From: Seminavis robusta
Lineage: Eukaryota > Bacillariophyta > Bacillariophyceae > Naviculales > Naviculaceae
Assembly (NCBI GenBank): GCA_903772945.1
Contig: CAICTM010000142.1
Span: 1-64,000, forward strand
Reading direction: 5' to 3'
Length of the DNA stretch: 64,000 bases
The notes beneath the pieces are model-generated. The model had not been told where the DNA came from. It searched no databases and saw only the letters and a list, made by a program, of their open reading frames with translations. Below, piece after piece: positions 11,399-22,062 of the stretch. The first letter of the stretch is position 1; every line of letters begins with the position of its first letter. The position numbers and the translations under genes were made by a program.

Positions 11399-12477
11399 AC
11401 TGTCAGCTGTCTCTGCATCCGGTATGCGGAACAATGATTGGTTCCAAAGCGGTTTCAGGGGACCGCACATACACTACATGTTGTACAATTTTCTCATATC
11501 GACAAAGGGCCAGAGTAGGGATGCCCACGATTATCCATCCATGAATGTGTCAATGTTTCGACCAACAAACAATGCATCTGGTACACAAGCAACTAATATC
11601 GTATAGTAGGGTGACAAAAAGAAGTTAAATCAACACATTTTGCTTAATTAATAAAAGGACTCGACTCTTATCTCAATCAAGCTAGCTAGCTAGAAGCACC
11701 TGATCCAAGAACAGGCGCAAATACGACAATCCGTGGAGAAAGAAGAGGTGTGTCCCAAGCAAGCTGTTTGACAACATCAAGAAGGGACACCTTGGACTCG
11801 CGCGCTGTGGCAACAACTATGATACATCAAGACTGACGTAGCTTTTTGCCATGCTCACACCTCCTCAGTGGTTCCATTCCATTGTGACACGAAATGGCGG
11901 ACAAGCAAACGAAGAACGCCAACCCGGGCGCCCGAGTCGAGTCTCATCTTTTCATGCACCCACAAAACTTTGAGATCTTGGGGGATGGTCTGGGAGACTG
12001 AAGTTCTACCCATCCAGAGCAGAAATTGTCGTATCCTGGCTGGTACAGTAAGCCTCAAGAGGATCGAGGCTGGCCCAAGATAGATTAGTTGGTCGGAAAA
12101 GTACCGTAGAGGTTCAGGGACAATGCTTTCTTCCCCGCGCCCCAACGAGAAGGGTGCAGTGTAACCGCTGATCCCGGGCAATGCCAGGCAGGTTTTGAAA
12201 GGCATTAGGACCTGCTCGTGCTAACTTGTGTATATTAATTGCAATAACGACATGCAGCTGCCAGGATGGTGGCCAGAACTGAAGGGGGGTCAAATTGAGG
12301 CAGTCTCGTAGTCGTGAACTATAGGATTTCAGCCAATTTCCTCTCGTGGCAGCAGGATTGGTTCTCTAATAATCTCCTTGACAAATTATTGGTGAATGAT
12401 TGTCGTGTCGTTTGACATTAGTTTTCCCTTTTTGTCTTTTTCAGGAAGGCTAGCTAGTATAGTTTTGCAAGACATAA
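11399..12477. other. Intergenic region
   Basis: This holds the 3' UTR of the upstream gene and an AGCTAGCTAG palindrome at 11681-11693. An ATG-started minus frame of 116 codons (11855-12205) has no recognisable domain and is not supported as a gene. Confidence 0.5.
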
Positions 12478-13026
12478 TCACAATTCCTCTCGTTCTCGTC
12501 TTCGACGCCGTTCTTCGTCTCGTTCATGTCTCAATTCTTCTCTCTTTAGGATGCGTTCCACCTCTCGTTCATCCATGTCACCCTCCATGGTATCTAGTTT
12601 TCGTTGAAAGACATGAATCTTTTTTTCGAGGGAAGTCAAATCGTTGCTGTCGAGTAGTTTCTTTCCCTTGGTATGATCGGCGAGTTGTTGTCGTGACTCC
12701 AGTAACAAGGCTTCCAACTGCTTTTTCCGACGAGCTCGATTGGCCAGAATCTCTTCGCGCTGAGGTTTTTATACATAAACAATCCAAACAATATATATGT
12801 TGAGTTAGTTCGTTCGTTGGTGAGAAGGAAAGAGAGCTATGGACTTGATTTGATTCGATTCCAACACAACTTCCGACATAGAATGAAGACTCTAATATGT
12901 GTGCAAAGCACATTCACTCACCGTGGACCCCTGATGAAACCCTGACGAAGAACTTCTCTCTCTAGCATCGGCAATGCCCAGCCCCGACAGCAAAAGCAGG
13001 AAGATGACAATGTATCGACTCTTCAT
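12478..13026 (-). CDS. Small secreted or ER-lumenal coiled-coil protein (2 exons, 128 aa)
   Basis: Two exons are inferred: 13026-12922 (35 codons) and 12759-12478, joined in phase across a 162-bp intron with donor ACG|GTGAGT and acceptor CCTCAG|CGC. Exon 1 encodes a clear signal peptide (MKSRYIVIFLLLLSGLGIADA, cleavage likely after ADA). Exon 2 encodes a highly charged helix with REEILANRARRKKQLEALL, then LTSLEKKIHVFQRKL, and an Arg/Glu-rich tail ending RRRREREEL. The final residues are not KDEL-like, so ER retention is not indicated. No family is recognised. The gene is divergent from the large gene at 13562. Confidence 0.6.
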
Positions 13027-13561
13027 GGTCTTCTGGTCTGCTCTTCTCTTGGCTTGGTTGTTTCCAAATGACACTTTGACGACTTCACGATCTGAACTTG
13101 TTGCTTGTTGCTTCGAAGCCAAAAATATCCTCAACCCTGTATTTGCAACTGTGAGTAACAATTGTACCCTCAACGCTATCAAATCTTGGATGAGGGGTGC
13201 GCACTCCCACTATGGAGGCAACTGGACGATAAAAAACGGCCAATTCCAAAGGACGTTAGAATGCCACGGTTTCTTAGACGGTGCTCCGTTGAATGGAACC
13301 ACCATGGATGCCCTCACGGTGGGTTATTGGCATGGATCAATGCATTTGTGAGTTCGTAACCAACTCTCTCATCAGGTTTTCAGGGGTACCATTATTGTCC
13401 TACCCATTCTCCAAGTAGCAAAGCAAGACAGCAGCAGTGGGTACTACAGTTTATTTAGTAGAGGTGCCCATCTACATCTAGCAAGCAAGCAAGCGTTTGA
13501 AACTTCCACTGGAAGCATCATTTATCAATACTTCTGCATGAAGAAAAAGTGAGCATCCAAA
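13027..13561. promoter_or_regulatory. Shared divergent intergenic region
   Basis: This 535-bp region separates the minus-strand secreted coiled-coil gene from the plus-strand 2,260-aa gene, so it must hold both promoters. No TATA box or initiator can be assigned with confidence. Short open frames here have no coding character. Confidence 0.4.
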
Positions 13562-16500
13562 ATGGGGAGACCAAACGGAACGAACAAACGCAGGAGCAGT
13601 CTAGCGGGACGGTATCTGGCTGCCATTGGGGCGGGTGCTGGTGGGTGTGTTGGTGAGGAAGACCCTGTATTGTCGCCTTTGGCAGAAGGTCCCTTGGCAG
13701 CTTGTGGGTCTCAAGAATTCTTTAATACAACGGCGTTGGATATTGCACACGATGCCTTGATGGATGCTTCTTCCAACTTGATTGACACTACTGCCTCCTT
13801 TCCTTTTGGTGCCACGGCTCCTAAAACTCCCACCAAACAACAACCAAAACAAACAACACAGCAACAGCTGCACATGCATCCGTCTCCATCTGGAGCCACT
13901 GCCACCACTGTTGATGCCTTTTCCTGGGCTACTTCTTCGTCACCCAACAGCCGAAAGGGTAGAGGGACCACAACACCTTCCAGATCACCACAACAGCAGT
14001 GGCAACCAGTATCATCATCAAGACCTGTCACTACTTCTGGGTCCATCTTTTCATCCATGTTCCCATCCACCACCAAAACTGCCCTCAGAGGCTCCAGAGA
14101 TTCTATAGCTGCTGTCAAGCGATCACCACCACCACCTCCTCCACCACCTTTAGCAGACACTGGTACAACCACAGCTACGTATACCATGAATAGACCACAG
14201 CACTTGCAACCACAACATAGTACCAGTACCCACCACGATATCACTCCTAGAATGTCCCCGGTATCCACAACATCCTCTTCTCAACAACAACAACAACAAC
14301 AGCAACAGCAACAACAACAAAACTATCAACACCATGCCTATTCTACGGCGGGAGCTTCCGCCGTACTTTCCGATTTGTTGGCATCCGAAGGCTCACCCAC
14401 TGAAATCATGACCAATCGAACTGCCGATCGAAGATTCAGCATGGACGAGGGGAACAAGGTGCTGCATCGAACAAACTATAGTGGTAGTACCAAAAGAAAA
14501 GCATCACCCCGTCATCAACAGCAGTCGTTTATTACAACACAACCATCATACAACCAACAAGCCGATCTGGCAGAAGAAAAGAAACAGGATTCCGATCTAG
14601 AGTCGTTGCCCAACAATACCAGCAATACAAACGCGTCTCAATGGACGGCACAAGCGCCACCTGGAACGACAGACGAGGATCTATTGCTCTTTGGACCGAT
14701 TCCACTCGAACGTACCCAAACAAGGCGCACGTCCAATCGAGGCAGATTTGCACAACCCAATGCCTACGAGGAGCCCTTTACACAGTCTCCCTATGGACAG
14801 CATTTACTGAAACAACACAACAACCACAAGTCGCCGCCGCAACACTCTCCCGGAACACACAAAACATCCCCACGGCTGACGAGACTATTGGCGGGAACCA
14901 AAAGTGGCCAAGAAGGGTATGTGCGAAGAAAGGCAAGAAACGAGACACCGGTAGATATGAAGAGTCTTCTCAGTGCCAACAGCAGCACCAATGATGAAAG
15001 TTCCTCCAACAATAACAATGTTTCCCCCACAGCCATGCTCTTGTTGGCAAAACCTAATGACAACAACCACGATACCAACGACCACAAGCCAAACAAGTGG
15101 TGGAGTGTCGACCGAGTGCGGCTCATTCCCAGAAAGAATCATTTGAAGGATCAGGTACAACAAAAACAGCAACAGCAACAACAACGACAACCACCATCAC
15201 AAGCGTCCAAAGCAGTCGTGGCATATCCCGATTCCCCTCCACCCTACTTTTTTTCCAACCCCGAACGGCAGAAACAGGCTGCGGAAAACACGACAAACAA
15301 AGCATCGCCCAAGGAGCATCCTAGATCGGATGCAGGTGTCATTGGATACGTCGATAGCGAAGACGAAGACTTTGGACCACAGCCAGTGTCCATTCCCAAG
15401 CTGGATCCTAGCCCCCAGGATGCTCAGAAGAAACTGAAACCGAAACCAACTCGAGGAAAAGTGCCCAACGTTCCACTTCATCCCAACAAGGTGCAACCTA
15501 CTCCCAAGGTGCAACCTACTTCCAAGGTGCAACCTACTCCCAAGGTACAACTGAAACCTCGAAAACGCAATACCAATTTCTTTGACGACGACCGCGGGTC
15601 CATTGTTTCGGAATCGAGTGCCTGGACACCCGTTGCCATGTCGGAAGATGGTCTCGACTTTTCGGGAGAAAACACTGCCGCACCGCTTTTGCCACTGTTC
15701 TCACAAGACCGGTTTGATCAATTTGTCTGTGGCAACAATAATAATGCCGTCTCAAGACAAGAAGGAACAAAACTAGAGACCAAACTGGCTAGTAGCGGCA
15801 AAGCTTACGGGCAGCAGGTGCAAGGGAGACAACCACAAGATCCCACACCACAACAAGAACAACAAAAGGCGCAGAACAGACAACCATTTTCAAAGAAACC
15901 GGTAGTGACTCCTGATCAACCGAGAACTATGCAAACGTCTCGGCCAGCATCATCATCCGACGCGAAACCACCGCCTGGTGTGCCCGAGATGCAAGCATCT
16001 CGTCCCACTCCATCACCAGAGATTTGGAGACGAGGTAATGACGACGATAAGGCTGAACTACTTTCGCTCGATCCAATCTTTTGTACGCAACCGTCGGCTT
16101 CACAGCCGCCACCTAGTTGGACTGTGGACTCTGCTCAGCCAGACGACACCGAATCACCAGCCAAAGACCAACACGTCCGAGATGAAACCCGTGAAGCAGC
16201 CCCAGTCGCACAACTTTCCGATAAACAAAAGAACAGCGAGCTTCCACGTAAAACTTGGTCAAAGTCATATTGGCAAAAACAGGAAGGGAATGGGAGTGAT
16301 TTGCAGCAATCGAAGGTAGTGCCAAATCGGGCACAGGGAATTCCACGACGCGCAATAAGCGGCCCTGTCAAGGCTATGCACGGGGTTCTTGCTTCATCAA
16401 AGCAGGTAGATCTCGATTCAGACAACAAGTCAATCACTTCCACGGGTTCTCGGCCACGACGGGCAAAAAGCGAGCAGCTGAAGAAGGGGCGAAAAGATGC

Positions 16501-19500
16501 TAGCCCATTGAGGGGATCTTTCAAAGCTGCGTTTGCTGCTTTCGAGAAGTCAAATGGTGCCCAAACGCTTTTCACGGGCATCAGTGGTGACGATTTGGAA
16601 ATGCAATCGCCTTTTGCCACATCGCGTCTAGTTATGGTATTGCAAACACATCTCTCAATGGAAGAAAGCACTATTGACAATCAGCATGCCGACGAAGCGA
16701 CATTCGACGTCCAAAGTATCAGATCCAATTTTGAAGGCGTTGCTCCCATACCAGACGACTCGGACGACAATGCGAGTGTCAAGAGTTTACGGGAAGTGTT
16801 TGAGAGTGCTGTAGCGGATCCTCCGGAGACAGCCATCAGTAAAATGCGCGCAGTTTTCGAGACGCAAAAGGCCCCTCCTGCAAAGAACTTCGAAACCGAA
16901 AATACGGAACTACGAGATGCATGGAACAAATTCGACACACCAGGCCCACGTCAGAGGCGTCGATTTCCCAAGGACAAAGATGCCAGGCCTCCTCTTCCGG
17001 GTCGTTCAGCAGCAACGCCGTCTCCGTCGGTGTTGGAGCGTGCACGAATGTTTGGGACGATGGGCGAGATCAACAAGCAAGACAAGCATTCGCCTCCGCA
17101 CAATGTCTCCATCACCAGGAACGCACTGGTTTCGTTGCCAAGTCTCATATCTTCCTCAGACTCGGGTGCGAAATCGAGTATAGACACCGTTGGTCGAGGT
17201 GCACAGGACTTGATTGAGAAGGAAATAACGTTGAAAACGAAGGTATCATCCCCTGAACACAACGGAACTGAAAAAGTAAATTTACACACTGCTGCAACTG
17301 GCCTACCTGAAAGGAGGGCCACAGCTCAGACTCCTATAGATGGTGATCCCTCGCTGAAGACCTCAGGGACCTCGACGGAGATGTCAATTCCATCAGACCA
17401 ACAAGTGACGACATCGGCAAACGAAGATGGAAGGCCTCCAGAGCAGATGCGTGAAGGAGGCCAACAAGAAGCAGCGAACAGCAAAGCTTCGTCCGGCGAG
17501 ATTGTTTCCCCTCCGCGCTTGGGCATCCAATCAAACCCTATTCAAAGAAACCGATTTACTGGGAATAGCTATCTGCCGAGGGACTTCCTGCCAACTGCGA
17601 AACTCAACTTCGACAGTCGTCTGGGCATTGATAGAGATGATATTTCTATCAGCGAGGGCGAATTTTCCGATGGCGTTACGCTTGATTTGTCGATTGCCGA
17701 AGTCTCTCAACTGACCGAGCCCACTGCTATCCATAGTAAAGCTTGTGACGAATCCACACTTGGAGATGTCTCCGACGGCGAGAAGACGGCAGAGGTAGAC
17801 TTGATGGATTGCGAAGCAAAGCGGTCGGAGGCTTCCTCGAGTCAGCAGACTGAGGCTGCGGCTCCATTGATCGCTCGGGCTTTGAAGCGATTGTCTGATG
17901 ACTTGAGTATAGAGTCACGCAATCAGATCGTGAAGCTCTGGGAGAAGTCTGGCCTTTTGGCCAATCAAGTTTCTGAACCAAGTCCAAGAGAAGACGAACC
18001 CAAAAGTACCGACGTTGGGGGCTCAAACGGCTGGGACTTGAGCCAAGTTGAGTCCTCTTTTCCTTCAAACGGGGGCTTCCCTGGTTCGGATGAGTTCTTT
18101 GGCTTTGATGACGAATCGGCACAAGGTTGGCAAGCCTTCGACAAGGGCAGCATGTGGCCTGAGGACCCCTTTTCGACACCCAACGCCAAAGCAGAGGACT
18201 TCAAGATATCTTCAACTGATCCATCCCGGGATCCGGATGGCTTCCACTTTGATTTTCAACTCAATGCATCAGTGCATATCGCTGAACCTGAACCTGAACC
18301 TGAAAAGGAAACTTCCCAAACACACGTTGACGCGAAGGGGGCTTCCACCACAGGGATTGGGAAGCCAAGCTCAAAATCGCCCAACACACTCACAACAGAG
18401 ACAAACCCAGTTGATACAGACACCAGCATGACTGAGTCAAAATCCTCCAGCAGATCCCCTAGTCAGGACCTCTCCAGACACCAAAAGGAAGTCAGTGAAA
18501 CAAAATCAAATAAATCAAATCAGGCGACGGGCTCCCCAAGGATGTACGACGTGAGTTCTCGAGTCTATACACAAGCAAAGCAGCATGCGAAGTCAATGCT
18601 GGCTGCAAGATCATCGCCACCAACAACGAAAGAAAGCGGAAGTCCTTTCGAACCTTCTGTTGTAAAGCCAACTCCATCTCCAACGCTTGATCCCGGTCCA
18701 CATTTAGGCGCCGAGCCAACAGCTCCTGCATCATTATCCTCTTCCAATGGATGGCGCCCAGTAACACCAGTTTCCTTCTCGCACCCAGTGACTCCACTGT
18801 CTCGATCTCCAGTTTCCCTCGACACGTCTACGCAACGCGCCGTTACACCTACCATCAACAATCTGCGTGGAGGCGGAGATTCCGGCAGCGTGACGCCCAA
18901 GGTATCGCATAGACGGAGAGTTCTGCAACCGCACCTCCCCAAAACCAACTCTCTCTTTCTAGATCCCTTTCCGGACTACCCGATGGAGGAAAGCAGCCCT
19001 CTGATGCCGTCGCCGAGGCGGAGCGAATTCATGAACGTTGACTCCCTACGGTCTCAGGAGCTGCCGCCGGCTTTCTTTGAACCTCAGCACTCGTTGTTTG
19101 CTGACGAGGCAACCACGTCCAATCTGGGACCAAGTAACTCTTTCTTTTCGTCGCCTCCTCACGGTGAAGTCTCTGACCACTCGAACAGATTTATCGGGAA
19201 TGCCAACCTGTCACAATCTTCCCCAAGTCACCAGACAACTGGTGTGTTTTCTCGGACACATCCCTCGTCCAGTCGCCATTCTCAAGCGCTTCCCAATCGG
19301 GAGCAAAATGCATTCGATCGAACGCAGCCGACGTTCAATGTTTCCACATCGCAAGCATCTCCGATTCGCCACGCATCTCCGATTCGCCACGCATCGGATG
19401 CATTCTCTCGAACACAGCCAACCTTCAAGCCCTACACATCGCAACCTTCGCACCAATCCAGTGGAGTGTTTTCTCGAACCCACACCGCGTCCAATCTAAA

Positions 19501-20344
19501 CCCGCTGCAAGCTTCGCCCAGTCACCACTCGACTGGAGTGTTTTTTCGAACCCATCCCACGTCGAAGCTGCAACTGTCGCAAGCCTCGCCCAGTCACCAC
19601 GCAACCGATGCATTCTCTAGTAGAACGCAGCCGACGTTCAATGCCTATACATCACAACGTTCGCCCAGTCAACACCAGGCTGGGATGCTTGCTCACCCGC
19701 ATCCAAAGTCTAGCGACTACATAAAACAAAGGAGGAAGAAGATTGCAGCAGTCAACAATGCGGATTCCTCCAGAGTGACCCCTCCAAGAGAGCGTCCGAG
19801 ATTTGACGTTCCCGCCGAAGAACCTCCCCCCAAAACTAGCCCCGGGGGTAGACTTGCGGCGGTGGTGGGTAAACATGCTGCTCTCATGGCGAGGTTAAGG
19901 AAACTCAAAGCAAGCCGCATGCGTCGGTCCCCCGAACCGTCACCAACGCGTGCTGGAAGCCAAGCCTCCAGCCCACCTTCCAGGGACGCTGCCGCCTCCG
20001 GCACTCCTTCGCGGGACACGGAGCCCAGCACACCCTCTCGCCCCAAGACATCGATTGGCCGAGCCATTGCTTCAGTGTACAGATCTAGGCGCACGCAATC
20101 TACCGCTGCTTCGCACCCAACTACTGCCAAGAAATCTTCCAGTCCAACCACAATAGAGGTGGCCAGACCCAAACCAATCGTCGAACCGCCTCCACCAGTG
20201 CCCGAACCGCAAGATTCCGTATTCGATGCGTTCTTAGTCGAAGACAACATTGAGTTCGATGATTTCGAAGAGTTTTCTAATTCGTCTTGGTCGTCTACAA
20301 ACTTTGGCGGGCGAGCTTTTGCAGCTGCTCTGGAAGTCGAGTAG
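13562..20344 (+). CDS. Giant intrinsically disordered protein, 2,260 aa, single exon
   Basis: An uninterrupted 6.8-kb reading frame starting at ATG 13562. Almost the whole protein is Ser/Pro/Thr/Gln-rich and disordered. Visible elements are a polyproline run near residue 190, a polyQ run near 240-253, a KVQPT(P/S) tandem repeat near 643-660, and short amphipathic repeats with an R/K-x-x-F-E core (AAFAAFEK, SIRSNFEG, SLREVFES, KMRAVFET) at about 985-1100. Imperfect repeats of about 30 residues built on SPSHH..AFSRTQPTFN fill about 1880-2045. A basic segment at ~2095-2130 includes LMARLRKLKASRMRR. The C-terminus ends in an acidic-aromatic peptide (IEFDDFEEFSNSSW). No catalytic domain or membrane segment is seen. 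A scaffold or cytoskeletal/trafficking adaptor role is possible but is inference only. Confidence 0.75.
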   Translation: MGRPNGTNKRRSSLAGRYLAAIGAGAGGCVGEEDPVLSPLAEGPLAACGSQEFFNTTALDIAHDALMDASSNLIDTTASFPFGATAPKTPTKQQPKQTTQQQLHMHPSPSGATATTVDAFSWATSSSPNSRKGRGTTTPSRSPQQQWQPVSSSRPVTTSGSIFSSMFPSTTKTALRGSRDSIAAVKRSPPPPPPPPLADTGTTTATYTMNRPQHLQPQHSTSTHHDITPRMSPVSTTSSSQQQQQQQQQQQQQNYQHHAYSTAGASAVLSDLLASEGSPTEIMTNRTADRRFSMDEGNKVLHRTNYSGSTKRKASPRHQQQSFITTQPSYNQQADLAEEKKQDSDLESLPNNTSNTNASQWTAQAPPGTTDEDLLLFGPIPLERTQTRRTSNRGRFAQPNAYEEPFTQSPYGQHLLKQHNNHKSPPQHSPGTHKTSPRLTRLLAGTKSGQEGYVRRKARNETPVDMKSLLSANSSTNDESSSNNNNVSPTAMLLLAKPNDNNHDTNDHKPNKWWSVDRVRLIPRKNHLKDQVQQKQQQQQQRQPPSQASKAVVAYPDSPPPYFFSNPERQKQAAENTTNKASPKEHPRSDAGVIGYVDSEDEDFGPQPVSIPKLDPSPQDAQKKLKPKPTRGKVPNVPLHPNKVQPTPKVQPTSKVQPTPKVQLKPRKRNTNFFDDDRGSIVSESSAWTPVAMSEDGLDFSGENTAAPLLPLFSQDRFDQFVCGNNNNAVSRQEGTKLETKLASSGKAYGQQVQGRQPQDPTPQQEQQKAQNRQPFSKKPVVTPDQPRTMQTSRPASSSDAKPPPGVPEMQASRPTPSPEIWRRGNDDDKAELLSLDPIFCTQPSASQPPPSWTVDSAQPDDTESPAKDQHVRDETREAAPVAQLSDKQKNSELPRKTWSKSYWQKQEGNGSDLQQSKVVPNRAQGIPRRAISGPVKAMHGVLASSKQVDLDSDNKSITSTGSRPRRAKSEQLKKGRKDASPLRGSFKAAFAAFEKSNGAQTLFTGISGDDLEMQSPFATSRLVMVLQTHLSMEESTIDNQHADEATFDVQSIRSNFEGVAPIPDDSDDNASVKSLREVFESAVADPPETAISKMRAVFETQKAPPAKNFETENTELRDAWNKFDTPGPRQRRRFPKDKDARPPLPGRSAATPSPSVLERARMFGTMGEINKQDKHSPPHNVSITRNALVSLPSLISSSDSGAKSSIDTVGRGAQDLIEKEITLKTKVSSPEHNGTEKVNLHTAATGLPERRATAQTPIDGDPSLKTSGTSTEMSIPSDQQVTTSANEDGRPPEQMREGGQQEAANSKASSGEIVSPPRLGIQSNPIQRNRFTGNSYLPRDFLPTAKLNFDSRLGIDRDDISISEGEFSDGVTLDLSIAEVSQLTEPTAIHSKACDESTLGDVSDGEKTAEVDLMDCEAKRSEASSSQQTEAAAPLIARALKRLSDDLSIESRNQIVKLWEKSGLLANQVSEPSPREDEPKSTDVGGSNGWDLSQVESSFPSNGGFPGSDEFFGFDDESAQGWQAFDKGSMWPEDPFSTPNAKAEDFKISSTDPSRDPDGFHFDFQLNASVHIAEPEPEPEKETSQTHVDAKGASTTGIGKPSSKSPNTLTTETNPVDTDTSMTESKSSSRSPSQDLSRHQKEVSETKSNKSNQATGSPRMYDVSSRVYTQAKQHAKSMLAARSSPPTTKESGSPFEPSVVKPTPSPTLDPGPHLGAEPTAPASLSSSNGWRPVTPVSFSHPVTPLSRSPVSLDTSTQRAVTPTINNLRGGGDSGSVTPKVSHRRRVLQPHLPKTNSLFLDPFPDYPMEESSPLMPSPRRSEFMNVDSLRSQELPPAFFEPQHSLFADEATTSNLGPSNSFFSSPPHGEVSDHSNRFIGNANLSQSSPSHQTTGVFSRTHPSSSRHSQALPNREQNAFDRTQPTFNVSTSQASPIRHASPIRHASDAFSRTQPTFKPYTSQPSHQSSGVFSRTHTASNLNPLQASPSHHSTGVFFRTHPTSKLQLSQASPSHHATDAFSSRTQPTFNAYTSQRSPSQHQAGMLAHPHPKSSDYIKQRRKKIAAVNNADSSRVTPPRERPRFDVPAEEPPPKTSPGGRLAAVVGKHAALMARLRKLKASRMRRSPEPSPTRAGSQASSPPSRDAAASGTPSRDTEPSTPSRPKTSIGRAIASVYRSRRTQSTAASHPTTAKKSSSPTTIEVARPKPIVEPPPPVPEPQDSVFDAFLVEDNIEFDDFEEFSNSSWSSTNFGGRAFAAALEVE

Positions 20345-22062
20345 TGTAATGCCGTAATATTGAACACAAAGCTACGAGTAGACTAGACCTGGCCTCGTAA
20401 ACGAACGATTATGCACCGGTTTGGTTTTTCTAAACAGTCTCGCATTTAGTCCAGCAGCCAAACCCACTTGCTTCTTGGAGTGCCCTCCAAATAGAAAACT
20501 GGTGCGTGCGTTTCCTACTAGCTAGCTAGGCCCAGCGCGCACAGTATGCTCCACTCTCAGCCATGTCAAGATCATTTGCAACAGTTACACCATACCAGCC
20601 AATACCAGCAAACACAACTGGCAAAGCTGCCAGTTACACAACTGGCAAAAAGCTTGAGCATGATCCTTTAGATGAGCACAGGACAGCCTCTTATAGAGAC
20701 GCCTTCTCCCAGAGTCATCTTTTTAGCCTAAAATGAAAGAGAAACTTAGGTGGCTGGGCCCTGTATAGAGCCCGAGCAGCCTGGAAGAGCATGGGTTCAT
20801 CAATTCGAACCTGCCACTCCTCCCTCTCCCCGTGACATTCATGTTACCTTGACAAAATCATGCACCTATTTGGCAAAAGAGCATTCGCAGCTATGGAGGC
20901 TACGGTACTAGCCAGTACAGTACTGGTGCCATGAGGCCATGAGGTGCTGAACGCGCGCAACTTTGGGATTGAGGTACGTACCGGTACGTGACAGATGCAG
21001 TAAAATTATTCTAAAAATGCTTTGATTAGAATACCGCAAGTACCTGACTGTAGGTAACGACCGAACATACATTGAGAGCTGATATAAGTGAAGAAGTGAA
21101 GGACACTTGTCTTTAACTTTTAATTAAAGAAACGCACAATTTTCGTTCCCATTAATTGATGAGTAAGCATGTTACAGTGTTCCAGTGTTCGATCATATTT
21201 TGATTACGTAGAAAGCTACGGCAAAGATATTAGATGTTTCAGGGACATACACGAGTCAGCCTCTAAAATAGCCTTACCGGTCTTATTTATTTCAATCGCA
21301 AAAATTGTTTTAGTTTAATTAACCATTAAGGATGTTTCCTCAGGAAGGCGCCAGGTTTAAAGTGGTTACGGAGCGAATCCCGGATTTTCGAAAGTCGCGC
21401 TGGATCGCCGAAAGTCGTTCTAAAGTCGCACACCGCGACTTTATCGCGACTTTATACCGCGACTACAACGACTTCCGCGACTTTAGCACGACTTTACAAC
21501 GACTTCTCGTGGTCTTATCCAGTGAAACAGCGCGACTTTACCACGACTTTACCGCGACTATTTACTTCCAAGTGGAAGTCGCGCACGACTTCTTAGCGAC
21601 TTTCAGCGCGACTTTAGCGCGACTACCGCGACTATTTTTTGGCCACTAGGCACGCTTCACCAAAACCTGGCGCCTTCCAGGTACCTCTTACAGCGCTTTA
21701 ATTGATTCATTCCTGCTTTACAACATTCCAGAACCCTTCCGAACCTTCCTTTCACCGGTCCACCCTCGGATGTAGACTGGCACATGTACTTGTACCGCAC
21801 CAGCTGCCAACGCTGCCACCACGCCCAAAAGGTTGCATGGCGGCCGTCATGTGCAATACCTGCGACGCGACCACTAATTTCTGATTGAATCGAATCGAAT
21901 CCTACATCTCATTCATTACACAGCAACAGCAAACAACCTCTTGCCTTGGATAGCTGTTGTGCTATTGTTCCCTCTCGAGTAGTTTTGCCTCTACAGTAGC
22001 CAGCAAGAAACTGTCTCTAATCTTTTCCATAGACCAACCTTCAGCTACATTAATCCGCTCCA
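20345..22062. other. Long intergenic region with a foldback element
   Basis: No gene is supported in these 1.7 kb. It includes the 3' UTR of the giant gene, an AGCTAGCTAG palindrome at 20520, a repeated ACAACTGGCAAA at 20616-20650, a TACCGGTA palindrome at ~20979, and the inverted-end element at 21343-21678 listed separately. The last ~100 bases are the probable promoter/5' UTR of the CRAL-TRIO gene. Confidence 0.6.
21343..21678. mobile_element. Foldback/MITE-like element with perfect 16-bp terminal inverted repeats
   Basis: The left end GGAAGGCGCCAGGTTT (21343-21358) is the exact reverse complement of the right end AAACCTGGCGCCTTCC (21663-21678). Between them are about 19 occurrences of CGACT/AGTCG, mostly as GCGACTTTA-type decamers. 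The first three are in the AAAGTCG orientation and most of the rest in CGACTTT orientation, so the DNA can fold on itself in many registers. No target-site duplication could be identified and there is no coding capacity. This resembles a non-autonomous foldback element, but the family is not recognised. Confidence 0.6.

Noticed and set aside
19717-20367. 216-codon minus-strand frame over the 3' end of the giant gene
   Set aside because: Antisense shadow of a Ser/Pro-rich coding region; no start context, no domain.
20745-20830. Possible tRNA or SINE because of a GGTTCGAATTG sequence on the minus strand
   Set aside because: The T-arm-like box is present, but no acceptor, D or anticodon stem can be paired around it, and no A box at the right distance was found.
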